Positions 7,878 through 15,658 of a stretch of 43,715 bases of DNA are shown piece by piece. Origin of the DNA: Bacteroidetes bacterium OLB11 (GTDB taxonomy: Bacteria > Bacteroidota > Bacteroidia > Chitinophagales > Chitinophagaceae); the NCBI GenBank assembly GCA_001567165.1, contig LNFQ01000039.1, positions 1 to 43,715 on the forward strand. Direction: 5' to 3'. The notes under the pieces are model-generated. The model had not been told where the DNA came from. It ran no database searches and was given only the letters and a program-made list of their open reading frames with translations. Position numbers and translations under genes: made by a program. Positions within the stretch are counted from its first letter, which is position 1. Every line of letters begins with the position of its first letter.

Positions 7878-8438
7878 TTGTCTTTTTTTAATCAAATAAT
7901 AAAAATATTAACCGGTTCTGAAAATTCAACGAACGAAATAAAAACAGAGCCTTCTGTAAATATTAATAGAGAATATAAGGACTTCACAAACTCCTACCGT
8001 ATTGGCATTCTCTGCTATTTCGAATCCTATGAATCTCAAAATATCATCTTTAATTACAAACAAAAATTAGAACAATTGGGCTTCGAATGTGATGCATTAA
8101 TGTTTGTCGATAAAATGGAAAAAGAAAATAATGTATTGCTCCCTTATTTTAATTGGGAAGATTTAGACAAAAAAAGTAAACTTCCACATAGCCCAAAAAC
8201 GGATAGAGTCATTGTAAAAAAATATGACTTAATGTTGAACCTTTTTTTCAATGATTGCAAACAACTAAAGTACATTGCTCAAATGTCCCAAGCTAAATGC
8301 AGAGTGGGTCCAAACAATCACAACTTAATTCCTATTTCAGATATTTTAATCCATAACGAAAATCAAAACATCCAAACTCTTATTACTTCTATCAATCAAA
8401 TTCTTAAAATAAAACCGTATGAACGTAAACCAATATAA
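7878..8438 (+). CDS. DUF6913-type protein upstream of dapA
   Basis: A 186-residue soluble protein without signal peptide or membrane helix. Its pattern (RIGILCYFESYESQ, then FVDKMEKE, YFNWEDLDKKSKL, KYDLMLNLFFND and MSQAKCRVGPNNHN) matches the Bacteroidota family DUF6913, commonly encoded beside dapA. The frame opens with TTG at 7878; no ATG is available before the conserved region. Its stop codon overlaps the dapA start by 20 bp (8419-8438), so the two are translationally linked. The function is unknown, although constant association with dapA hints at a link to lysine or cell-wall precursor supply. Confidence 0.72.
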   Translation: MSFFNQIIKILTGSENSTNEIKTEPSVNINREYKDFTNSYRIGILCYFESYESQNIIFNYKQKLEQLGFECDALMFVDKMEKENNVLLPYFNWEDLDKKSKLPHSPKTDRVIVKKYDLMLNLFFNDCKQLKYIAQMSQAKCRVGPNNHNLIPISDILIHNENQNIQTLITSINQILKIKPYERKPI

Positions 8439-9300
8439 AGGAACCGGAGTAGCTCTTGTGACCCCTTTTAACGAAAATGGAGATATCGATTATAAAGCGC
8501 TCGAAAAACTAACAAATCATGTGATTGAACAAGGCGTTCAATTTTTAGTTGCATTAGGAACAACCGCAGAAACGCCCACACTTTCAGATGATGAAAAAAA
8601 TGCAGTACTCAATATTATTCAAGGAGTCAACAATGGCCGAGTGCCTTTAGTCTGTGGAATTGGCGGCAATAACACGAATGATATTTTGAAAAAATTTCAA
8701 AATACCTCTTTAGATAAAGTGGATGCCATTTTGAGTGTCGCTCCTTACTATAATAAGCCAACACAAGCCGGCATGATAGCTCATTTTGAAACATTAAATG
8801 CACATACTCCCAAACCCATTATCCTTTATAATGTACCGGGGAGAACAGGTAGCAATATGACAGCACAAACTACTATTCATCTTGCAAATCATTGTAAAAA
8901 TATTATTGGTATTAAAGAAGCCAGTGGCAATATGGTACAATGTATGGAAATCGTCAAATATGCTCCTGAAAATTTTAGAATTTTGAGTGGAGATGACAAT
9001 TTGATATTGGCACAAGTTGCATGTGGATTTCATGGAGTCATTTCGGTTGCAGCCAATTGCTTTCCTGCACCATTTTCTAAAATGGTGAATCTCGCATTAG
9101 CAAGCCAGTTTACTGAAGCCCGCACCCTTCATTATCAATTATTAGAAGGAATTGACTTGCTGTTTGCCGAAGGAAATCCTGCCGGTGTGAAATGTGTTTT
9201 AGCTGAAATGGGCATGATGCAAAACCAATTTAGACTTCCAATCGTTCCTGTAAGTGAACAAACTCATCTTAAAATTCAACAATTTTTAAAAACACTTTAA
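8419..9300 (+). CDS. dapA: 4-hydroxy-tetrahydrodipicolinate synthase
   Basis: DapA condenses pyruvate with aspartate semialdehyde, the first committed step to diaminopimelate and lysine. The 293-residue TIM barrel has all key residues: the Thr pair in ALGTTAETPTL (48-49), the catalytic Tyr137 in ILYNVPGRTG, and the Schiff-base Lys166 in IIGIKEASGN. The length equals that of the usual family member. The ATG at 8419 lies inside the end of the DUF6913 gene. Together with the gldA-like gene and DUF6913 it forms a tight plus-strand series. No frame interruption is present. Confidence 0.95.
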   Translation: MNVNQYKGTGVALVTPFNENGDIDYKALEKLTNHVIEQGVQFLVALGTTAETPTLSDDEKNAVLNIIQGVNNGRVPLVCGIGGNNTNDILKKFQNTSLDKVDAILSVAPYYNKPTQAGMIAHFETLNAHTPKPIILYNVPGRTGSNMTAQTTIHLANHCKNIIGIKEASGNMVQCMEIVKYAPENFRILSGDDNLILAQVACGFHGVISVAANCFPAPFSKMVNLALASQFTEARTLHYQLLEGIDLLFAEGNPAGVKCVLAEMGMMQNQFRLPIVPVSEQTHLKIQQFLKTL

Positions 9301-9313
9301 AACTCTTTTAAAC

Positions 9314-10156
9314 ATGTATAAAAATACAATTCAATACATCCTTTTTTCCATACTAATTTCTATCAATGCTATTGCTCAAAACAATGCTGATAAAATAACT
9401 TTACTTCAAGGACAAAAAATAAAATTGACTTCAATAGATACTTCAATGCTAACTCAAATGCAAGGAAGTAATCCAATGGATATGAAAACTTTTTCAAATT
9501 CAACTACAGAAATCGAAATTTTAGATATTCAAAAAGAGCAAATCATTGCAACGCAAACTCTTAAACATATTGCAATTGACTTTGATGGCTATGGCCAAAA
9601 AATGACTTACAACAGCAATGATTCAAACAAAAAACAAGATGGAATGATGGCAGAACAATTGAAAAATAAAATAAATCATCCCGATACTATTTATTTAAGT
9701 TTTGATGGAAAATTAATCGATAACAATAATAGCAAAGATGATAAAAAGCGTGGCGGAGGCGGTATGATGAGAATGATGAATCAAGGAGGTGCTAATCTTG
9801 AAAATATTTTTTTACTTATCCCCAATGATGCAAAAGAGGGAAATGGATGGAAAAAAGATAACTCAAAAGATGATATCAAAACACAAACAATTTATTTTAT
9901 TGAAAAAATAAATAATAATATCGTAGAAGTTTCTTTTAAGAAAAAATCAAAAGGAATTATGACTACTAAAGGAGGCCCTGGTGGCGAACTAAAAATTGAT
10001 ATTGATAACCTTTCAGACGGTTATATTATCGTTGATAAATCAACGGGACTAGTGAAGTCATACACTGAAAAAACTCAAAGTAAATCGAAATTTAATGCAA
10101 TGGGGCAAGATATATCAAGCACAGGAACCATTGTTTCACATCAAACTATTGAATAA
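9314..10156 (+). CDS. Secreted DUF6263-like protein
   Basis: A 280-residue exported protein with a signal peptide (MYKNTIQYILFSILISINAIA, cleavage near residue 21). The rest is a beta-rich, soluble domain with a Gly/Met-rich insertion (GGGGMMRMMNQGG near residue 150) and a conserved-looking end (GYIIVDKSTGLVKSYTEK). The overall pattern of a lipocalin-like fold with NGWKKD and STGLVKSY resembles DUF6263 of Bacteroidota. It begins 13 bp after dapA and is probably co-transcribed, though a functional link is not apparent. No catalytic residues are recognisable. Confidence 0.6.
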   Translation: MYKNTIQYILFSILISINAIAQNNADKITLLQGQKIKLTSIDTSMLTQMQGSNPMDMKTFSNSTTEIEILDIQKEQIIATQTLKHIAIDFDGYGQKMTYNSNDSNKKQDGMMAEQLKNKINHPDTIYLSFDGKLIDNNNSKDDKKRGGGGMMRMMNQGGANLENIFLLIPNDAKEGNGWKKDNSKDDIKTQTIYFIEKINNNIVEVSFKKKSKGIMTTKGGPGGELKIDIDNLSDGYIIVDKSTGLVKSYTEKTQSKSKFNAMGQDISSTGTIVSHQTIE

Positions 10157-10976
10157 TTTCATTTGACAAAAGTTTTCAAACAACCTGTCATCATCAATCT
10201 GAGTAAAAAAAACCGACACGAAAACAACATCAACGCAAAATAAATCAGAAAAATGTTTTGTATTTTCGTATGATGGAGAAAATATTTTTTTCACAGAATG
10301 ATGTTATAGGGCAAGTTTAACCGCCGACAGTACAAAACAGACAGAATAGAAAATACTAGAAGAGGACACTACACAGACAACACCTTAATCGCTGTGTAGT
10401 ATAGCAACCTCACGAATCCAAGTGACTAAACTGCGATTATAGTTTCTGTTGATAGAAGATGATTGTGTGAACTTCAAACTTACTAAAAAAGCATAGCTAC
10501 TCTTTTTAAAGAAAAAAAAATGTTAGTGATTATATTGAATTTTAAACACGATTCGAAGCAATTCAATAAGTAATACAATAATTTCAAATATTCTATTTAA
10601 AGCCAGTAGGCTATAAGGAAACAGCAGCGTTAATGTAAGCACATTTTCATAAGACATTTTCTTCCTAAGGTCGGACAAAAAATGATATGGTGAATTTTAT
10701 TAAGGAATAGACTTTATCTTTCTAAAACCATTAAAACTTTCAAATATTGTAAGTTTTGTAATTTACAAAATAAACCGCTTTGACATCAAAGGGAAAAAGC
10801 ATCTGTCCACACAAAAAAAATATTTGGTTGATGCAGTTCCGCTCAACATTTTGGCTGGGAAAAAAGAACAACCGACAAAGAACCTCATTTGAAACTTTTA
10901 GAATATCATTGAAATCAGTAGCTCGGTAGTAATAACACTAAAAAATCTACTCTATCAGCAACAATCCCCTATTCGT
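10157..10976. other. 820-bp stretch without a convincing gene
   Basis: No frame on either strand over more than about 45 codons carries recognisable protein sequence. On the minus strand 10657-10523 is a 44-codon ATG frame for a very hydrophobic peptide; it could be chance. At 10760-10890 the plus strand can be read as IKGKKHLSTQKK then YLVDAVPLNILAG, faintly like a decayed transposase, but not convincingly. A stem-loop lies at 10362-10411. The stretch has shorter A/T runs than the flanking intergenic DNA, so it may be a gene remnant. Confidence 0.5.
10362..10411. other. Strong stem-loop in the gene-free stretch
   Basis: ACTACACAG (10368-10376) pairs perfectly with CTGTGTAGT (10392-10400) around a 15-nt loop. 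Outside it GAGG (10362-10365) can pair with CCTC (10408-10411) across short internal loops. It is not followed by a T-run on either strand, so it is not a typical terminator. It could be part of a small RNA or of an element remnant. Confidence 0.4.
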
Positions 10977-12317
10977 TTACAATTTAGTTTGTCTTCCTAT
11001 TGAATTGTAATAATAACCTTTGTTGATCATCTCGTCCACTTCGTAAAGATTACGACCATCAAAAATGATTTTTGTTTTTAAGAGCTGGCCCATTTGTTCA
11101 AAATCTGGAGTTCTAAAAATATTCCATTCTGTGCATATTGCTAGGGCATCCGCATCTTTTAATGTTTGATAAGCATCATCAATAAATTGAATTTTAGAAA
11201 CTATATCAGGATGATTTTTTTCAAAATAAGATTTTGTGTTTTTCATTGCTTCTGGGTCGTAACATTTTACAGTAGCACCAGCTTGTACTAATTTTGGAAT
11301 GATATATAAAGCAGGCGCTTCTCTAATATCGTCAGTATTGGGTTTAAACGCAAGTCCCCACACTGCAATTGTTTTTCCATTCAAATCACCATTATAGTAG
11401 TGAATAATTTTTTCAGCTAACACAAATTTTTGTTTATCATTCACTTCAATCACCGATTTCAAAACAGTAAACGGATAATCATATTGAGATGATGTTTGTA
11501 CCAATGCTTGCACATCTTTTGGAAAGCAACTTCCACCATATCCAATACCTGGAAATAAAAAGCGTTTCCCAATTCGGTTATCACTTCCCATCCCCACACG
11601 AACGGTTTCTACATTGGCTCCTACTTTTTCACATAAGTTTGCTAATTCATTCATAAACGTGATACGCATTGCCAAATAAGAGTTTGCGGCATATTTAGTA
11701 AGTTCAGAACTACGCTCATCCATATAATAAATTGGATTACCTTGTCTTACAAAAGGAGCATATAATTGATGCATCATTTTGCGAGCACGTTCGCTTTTTG
11801 TTCCTATCACTACTCGGTCTGGCTTCATAAAATCTTCCACAGCTACTCCTTCGCGTAAAAATTCAGGATTACTTACTACATCAAATTCTCCATCATAATT
11901 TTCTCTTACTTTAGCCATCACTTTTTCTGCAGTTCCTACTGGCACTGTACTTTTGTTTACAATTACTTTATATTGTTTATGTTCTTTGAGTATATGACCG
12001 ATATTACCAGCAACGCCAAGCACATAGCTCAAATCAGCCGAGCCGTCTTCACCCGGAGGTGTTGGCAATGCTAAAAAGATAATATCTGCATTTTCAACAG
12101 CATGTTTCAAATCGGTAGTAAAAGTTAATCGTTTTTCTTTTAAATTTCTTTCAAAAAGAACTTCTAGTCCTGGTTCATAAATGACGATTTCACCATTTGA
12201 AAGTCTTTCCACTTTGTTTTTATCAATATCGACGCAAATAACGTGATTACCCGATTCTGCAAAGCAAGTTCCTGATACTAAACCGACATATCCGGTTCCA
12301 ACTACAGCTATATTCAT
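10977..12317 (-). CDS. ugd: UDP-glucose 6-dehydrogenase
   Basis: Oxidises UDP-glucose to UDP-glucuronate using two NAD+, supplying acid sugar for surface polysaccharide. The 446-residue protein starts with the Rossmann motif VGTGYVG, has LPTPPGEDG at about 84-92, STVPVGT at 123-129, and the catalytic Cys264 in GYGGSCFPKD, followed by the C-terminal UDP-binding domain (VWGLAFKPNTDDIREAP). All hallmark residues are present. A UDP-N-acetyl-hexosamine dehydrogenase is possible but less likely from the length and motifs. It follows the aminotransferase gene with a single base between them, so the two form an operon, with a clear promoter at 13485-13514. Confidence 0.92.
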   Translation of the reverse strand: MNIAVVGTGYVGLVSGTCFAESGNHVICVDIDKNKVERLSNGEIVIYEPGLEVLFERNLKEKRLTFTTDLKHAVENADIIFLALPTPPGEDGSADLSYVLGVAGNIGHILKEHKQYKVIVNKSTVPVGTAEKVMAKVRENYDGEFDVVSNPEFLREGVAVEDFMKPDRVVIGTKSERARKMMHQLYAPFVRQGNPIYYMDERSSELTKYAANSYLAMRITFMNELANLCEKVGANVETVRVGMGSDNRIGKRFLFPGIGYGGSCFPKDVQALVQTSSQYDYPFTVLKSVIEVNDKQKFVLAEKIIHYYNGDLNGKTIAVWGLAFKPNTDDIREAPALYIIPKLVQAGATVKCYDPEAMKNTKSYFEKNHPDIVSKIQFIDDAYQTLKDADALAICTEWNIFRTPDFEQMGQLLKTKIIFDGRNLYEVDEMINKGYYYNSIGRQTKL

Positions 12318-12318
12318 T

Positions 12319-13455
12319 TTAAAATTTGTTTATGATTGTTAAGAAATTTTTTGTTATATATTCAAGTTGCTCTTCATCCATTTCTGTATGAATTGGGAGA
12401 GCGATAGAGGTTTTACAAAGTTGGTTTGTCAAATCCAAATTGTTTAATTTAGGGGTGTTATTTTCAAACACTTTTTGTTTGTGTGCCGGTATCGGATAAT
12501 ATATCATACTAGGAATTCCGACCTCTTTCAATGCTGCCATCACTTGATCTCTATCTACACTTTCATGAAGTTGGATATTATATTGATGATACACATGATA
12601 TGAATAAGAAGCACGGTATGGCACTTTTATTTTTGGATGATTTGCAAACGCTGAATCATAATAATCTGCTACTTTTCTTCTAGCGGCACAATAGCTATCT
12701 AGTTGAGGAAGTTTAATGTTTAAAATAGCAGCTTGTATTGTATCTAGGCGTGAGTTACAGCCTACAATTTCATGAACATATTTTTTTTGTTGTCCATGAT
12801 TTGCAACCATTTTTATTTTGATTGCCAATTCATCATCATTCGTAAATAAAGCTCCACCATCACCATAGCATCCTAAATTTTTTGATGGGAAAAATGAAGT
12901 TGTTCCTATTGTTCCCATGCAGCCATTAGCTACTTTTCTGCCATCGCTAAATTGGTAATATCCACCAATTCCTTGTGCATTATCTTCCACTACATATAAA
13001 TTATGTTTTTTAGCAATTGCAAGCAGGGGCTCCATATCGGCACTTTGTCCGTAGAGATGCACAGGCACGATTGCTTTTGTTTTAGGTGTAATTAATTTTT
13101 CAATTTCATTTACATCAATAGTGAAAGTATCTTTATTGACTTCACAAAAAACAGGAGTTAATTTTAATAACCCCACCACTTCAACAGTTGCAAAATAAGT
13201 GAAAGAAGGAGTTATCACTTCATCGCCGGGTTGGAGGTTTAATGCCATCAAAGCAATTTGCAAAGCATCAGTTCCATTTGCACAAGGAATGACATGCTTT
13301 ACTTGAAGATAATTTTCTAAATTTTGGGCAAAAGTTGCTACTTGGTTTCCATTGATAAAATTTGTTTGATCAATCACATCTTGAATTGCCTCATCTATTG
13401 CTGGCTTTATTTTTTGATATTGTTTTTTTAAGTCAACCATTTGTAATGGGTCCAT
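12319..13455 (-). CDS. DegT/DnrJ/EryC1/StrS aminotransferase, WbpE-like
   Basis: PLP-dependent sugar aminotransferase of 378 residues. It carries IPCANGTDALQIALMAL at 56-72, PGDEVITPSFTYFAT at 76-90, the PLP-ring Asp158 in VVEDNAQGIG, and the Schiff-base Lys192 in SFFPSKNLGCYGDGGA. Overall wording is close to WbpE, the enzyme that aminates UDP-3-keto-N-acetylglucosaminuronic acid. The frame is open upstream to 13581, but the ATG at 13455 (MDPLQMVDLKKQY) fits the family start and lies about 23 nt after the predicted transcript start, so the longer version is rejected. It is co-transcribed with ugd, consistent with synthesis of an acidic amino sugar. The exact substrate is not certain. Confidence 0.88.
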   Translation of the reverse strand: MDPLQMVDLKKQYQKIKPAIDEAIQDVIDQTNFINGNQVATFAQNLENYLQVKHVIPCANGTDALQIALMALNLQPGDEVITPSFTYFATVEVVGLLKLTPVFCEVNKDTFTIDVNEIEKLITPKTKAIVPVHLYGQSADMEPLLAIAKKHNLYVVEDNAQGIGGYYQFSDGRKVANGCMGTIGTTSFFPSKNLGCYGDGGALFTNDDELAIKIKMVANHGQQKKYVHEIVGCNSRLDTIQAAILNIKLPQLDSYCAARRKVADYYDSAFANHPKIKVPYRASYSYHVYHQYNIQLHESVDRDQVMAALKEVGIPSMIYYPIPAHKQKVFENNTPKLNNLDLTNQLCKTSIALPIHTEMDEEQLEYITKNFLTIINKF

Positions 13456-13484
13456 AACTAAATTTATTTTTTTTAAATCGGGTG

Positions 13485-13514
13485 CAAAAGTAGTATTTTC
13501 GCTTAATAATACAA
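13485..13514 (-). promoter_or_regulatory. Promoter of the aminotransferase-ugd operon
   Basis: On the minus strand TTG (13514-13512) is followed after exactly 19 bp by TACTTTTG (13492-13485), matching the Bacteroidota -33/-7 promoter pattern. The predicted transcript start near 13480 gives a leader of about 25 nt to the ATG at 13455. Confidence 0.65.
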
Positions 13515-13528
13515 TATACTTTTTATAA

Positions 13529-14356
13529 ATGAATAAAGAAATTTCTGTCCTTAATGGTTTGAAAGTAAATCGACTTTTCATTCTCTCTCATTTATTTTTT
13601 TTCTGCATATTTGGATTCTCTATTCAAAAAGCATTTGCACAAGATTCGTTTTTAGACGATATGCCTGACAATTCAAAAAAATCAAAAGCGAATGCAATAT
13701 GGAATTTTGACGTTTTGGGTTCGGTGGATTTTCCAGCAGCAGACATGGCAAAGCGTTTTGGAACAAGCTATAAAATAGGTGGTGGCATTCGATATAAATC
13801 AAACCAAAATTGGTTTTTCGGTGCAAAATTTGAATTCATCACCGGTAATAAAACTCGCGAAGACAGCCTACTTTGGAATATAAAAACGAAGAACGGCATC
13901 ATCTCTATGAATGGTGAACTAATGAATGTGGGAATCTTTGAAAGGGGCTACACTACTGGGATTCAAGTCGGAAAATTGTTTTCATTTTGGCAAGCAAACA
14001 ACTATTCAGGGCCTATGATGATTGGCTCTGTCGGATTTATGCAATATCGCATAAATCTTTTTGACAGAGATAATTCATTTCCTCATTTAAATGGTGATTA
14101 TAAAAAGGATACGACAGGTTGACCAATGGCGTTTTATATCGAAGATTTCATTGGTTATCAATATTTCTCAAAAAGTAAATTAATTAATTTTTATGCCGGA
14201 TTTAATTTTCTTTGGGGATTCACTCAAGTAAGACGTGATTACACATTTGATTTAGGTCGAAAAGAATCAGAATCACGTAACGATATTTTAGCCGGATTTA
14301 AATTAGGCTGGGTTGTTCCTATTTATAAGAAAAAAGCAGAAGAAACATATTATTAA
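13529..14356 (+). CDS. Outer-membrane beta-barrel protein with two compensating frameshifts
   Basis: Exported outer-membrane protein of 275 residues. The N-terminus has a signal sequence ending near KAFAQ (residue 38), followed by amphipathic strands (FPAADMAKRFGTSYKIGGGIRY, NWFFGAKFEFITGNK) and an aromatic C-terminal end (IPIYKKKAEETYY). The frame appears cut by an in-frame TGA at 14120-14122, but that is misleading. Adding one A to the A5 run near 14102 gives KGYDRLTNG, the wording of related proteins. Removing one T from the TTTT near 14131-14134 then restores YIEDFIGYQYFSKS. The two changes cancel. Translation starts 5 nt after a TACTTTTT box, divergent from the aminotransferase promoter. 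The next gene, waaA, overlaps or follows closely. Confidence 0.72.
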
Positions 14357-14369
14357 ATCGGAAATCATT

Positions 14370-15599
14370 TTGCTATACCTCTATAATTTCATTATTCGGT
14401 TTTATATTTTAATTGCCAAACTCCTTTCTTTTTGGAATCAAAAAGCAAAAAGTTGGATAGATGGGAGAGGATTTATTTTTCAAAAAGTATTGGTAAAAAA
14501 AAAGGAAAATGCAAAAGTGTATTGGTTTCATTGTGCTTCAGTGGGTGAATTTGAACAAGCAATGCCTCTCATTGAATTATACAAAAAACAATATGCCTCC
14601 CTCTCGATTTTGATTACCTTTTATTCCCCATCGGGGTTTGAATATGCTCAAAGAAAATATCCTGATGAATGGATTTCATATTTGCCATTTGATATAAAAT
14701 CTGACATAGCTCAATTTATTGACACTGTGCAACCAGACAAAGTTTTTATCGTAAAATATGAATTTTGGTATCACTTATTAGACACCTTATCTGAGCGAAA
14801 AATCCCTACATATTTAGTGTCGGGAATTTTTAGAAAAGAGCAAATATTTTTCAAATGGTATGGTTCTTTTTTTCGAAAAATATTGAGTGGCTTTACTCAT
14901 TTTTTTGTTCAAGATGAAAATAGTAAGCAACTATTAAATTCAATTCAATTTGAAAATGTAACTATCATTGGAGATACTCGATTTGACCGAGTTGTGGAGT
15001 TAAAGAAAACAAATTTTTACGATAAAAAATTAAATTCATTTTTCAAAAATCAACCCATCTTTATTGCGGGTAGTATTTGGGAAAGTGATATTCCTATTAT
15101 CAATAAAATAATAATGACTTTGCCAAAAGGATGGAAAATCATTTTAGTTCCTCATGAAATTTCAAATTTTCCATATCAAAAAATCAAATTGCCATTTATT
15201 AAATATTCAAAAATTGAACAAGAAGAAATCGATGAAAGAGTAGTTTGTGTTGATGCGGTTGGAATTTTATCCAAAATATATCGCTATGCTCGTTTTGCTT
15301 ATGTTGGAGGAGGTTTCGGAAAAGGGATTCATAATCTATTAGAACCCGCAGTTTATGGGATACCTGTTTTAATTGGACCAAAACATCAAAAATTTATTGA
15401 AGCTAAAAAATTGATTGAAATGGGTGTTGCCTTCGAAATTAATCTCAAGAATACAGAAAATATAATCTCTAATCATATTTTGAACGAACAAGCTCTTAAT
15501 ACTATTTCTAACAGCATAACAAATTTATTATCAAATAATTCAAACCTTTCAAGCAAAATGATAGTCTTGATTGAAAAGAATGAAAAAAAAGAAAATTAA
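14370..15599 (+). CDS. waaA: 3-deoxy-D-manno-octulosonic acid (Kdo) transferase
   Basis: Inner-membrane-attached GT30 enzyme that transfers Kdo from CMP-Kdo to lipid A precursor. The N-terminal hydrophobic helix (LYNFIIRFYILIAKLLSFW) is followed by the catalytic Glu in CASVGEFEQA. VKYEFWYHLL lies near residue 130, GDTRFDRV near 205, FIAGSIWESD near 228, and the donor-site motif FAYVGGGFGKGIHNLLEPAVYGIPVLIGP near 310-338. Length 409 fits the family. I choose the TTG at 14370, just after the upstream gene stops at 14356; a longer TTG start at 14313 would overlap that gene. Its presence confirms an LPS-type outer membrane. Confidence 0.92.
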   Translation: MLYLYNFIIRFYILIAKLLSFWNQKAKSWIDGRGFIFQKVLVKKKENAKVYWFHCASVGEFEQAMPLIELYKKQYASLSILITFYSPSGFEYAQRKYPDEWISYLPFDIKSDIAQFIDTVQPDKVFIVKYEFWYHLLDTLSERKIPTYLVSGIFRKEQIFFKWYGSFFRKILSGFTHFFVQDENSKQLLNSIQFENVTIIGDTRFDRVVELKKTNFYDKKLNSFFKNQPIFIAGSIWESDIPIINKIIMTLPKGWKIILVPHEISNFPYQKIKLPFIKYSKIEQEEIDERVVCVDAVGILSKIYRYARFAYVGGGFGKGIHNLLEPAVYGIPVLIGPKHQKFIEAKKLIEMGVAFEINLKNTENIISNHILNEQALNTISNSITNLLSNNSNLSSKMIVLIEKNEKKEN

Positions 15600-15658
15600 A
15601 GTATTTTTTACTCTTAATTTTAACAATTAAAATGAAATAACTATATTAGCAACTTAAA

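Noticed and set aside
10523..10657. 44-codon hydrophobic minus-strand frame as a small toxin gene
   Set aside because: No recognisable family, promoter or antitoxin RNA partner; such frames arise by chance in AT-rich DNA.
10640..10700. TCGGACAAAAAATG at 10671 as an end of a second IS copy (shares TCGGACAA with the mini-IS end)
   Set aside because: Only eight bases are shared, no partner repeat was found in the surrounding kilobase, and no target duplication is visible.
13456..13581. 42-residue N-terminal extension of the aminotransferase
   Set aside because: The extension overlaps the divergent barrel gene and crosses the operon's own promoter; the family start fits the ATG at 13455.
14120..14122. 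TGA as a sense codon or read-through stop
   Set aside because: Two cancelling indels explain the site better, and at least the SirB1-like gene (stop at 6111-6113) seems to use TGA as an ordinary stop.
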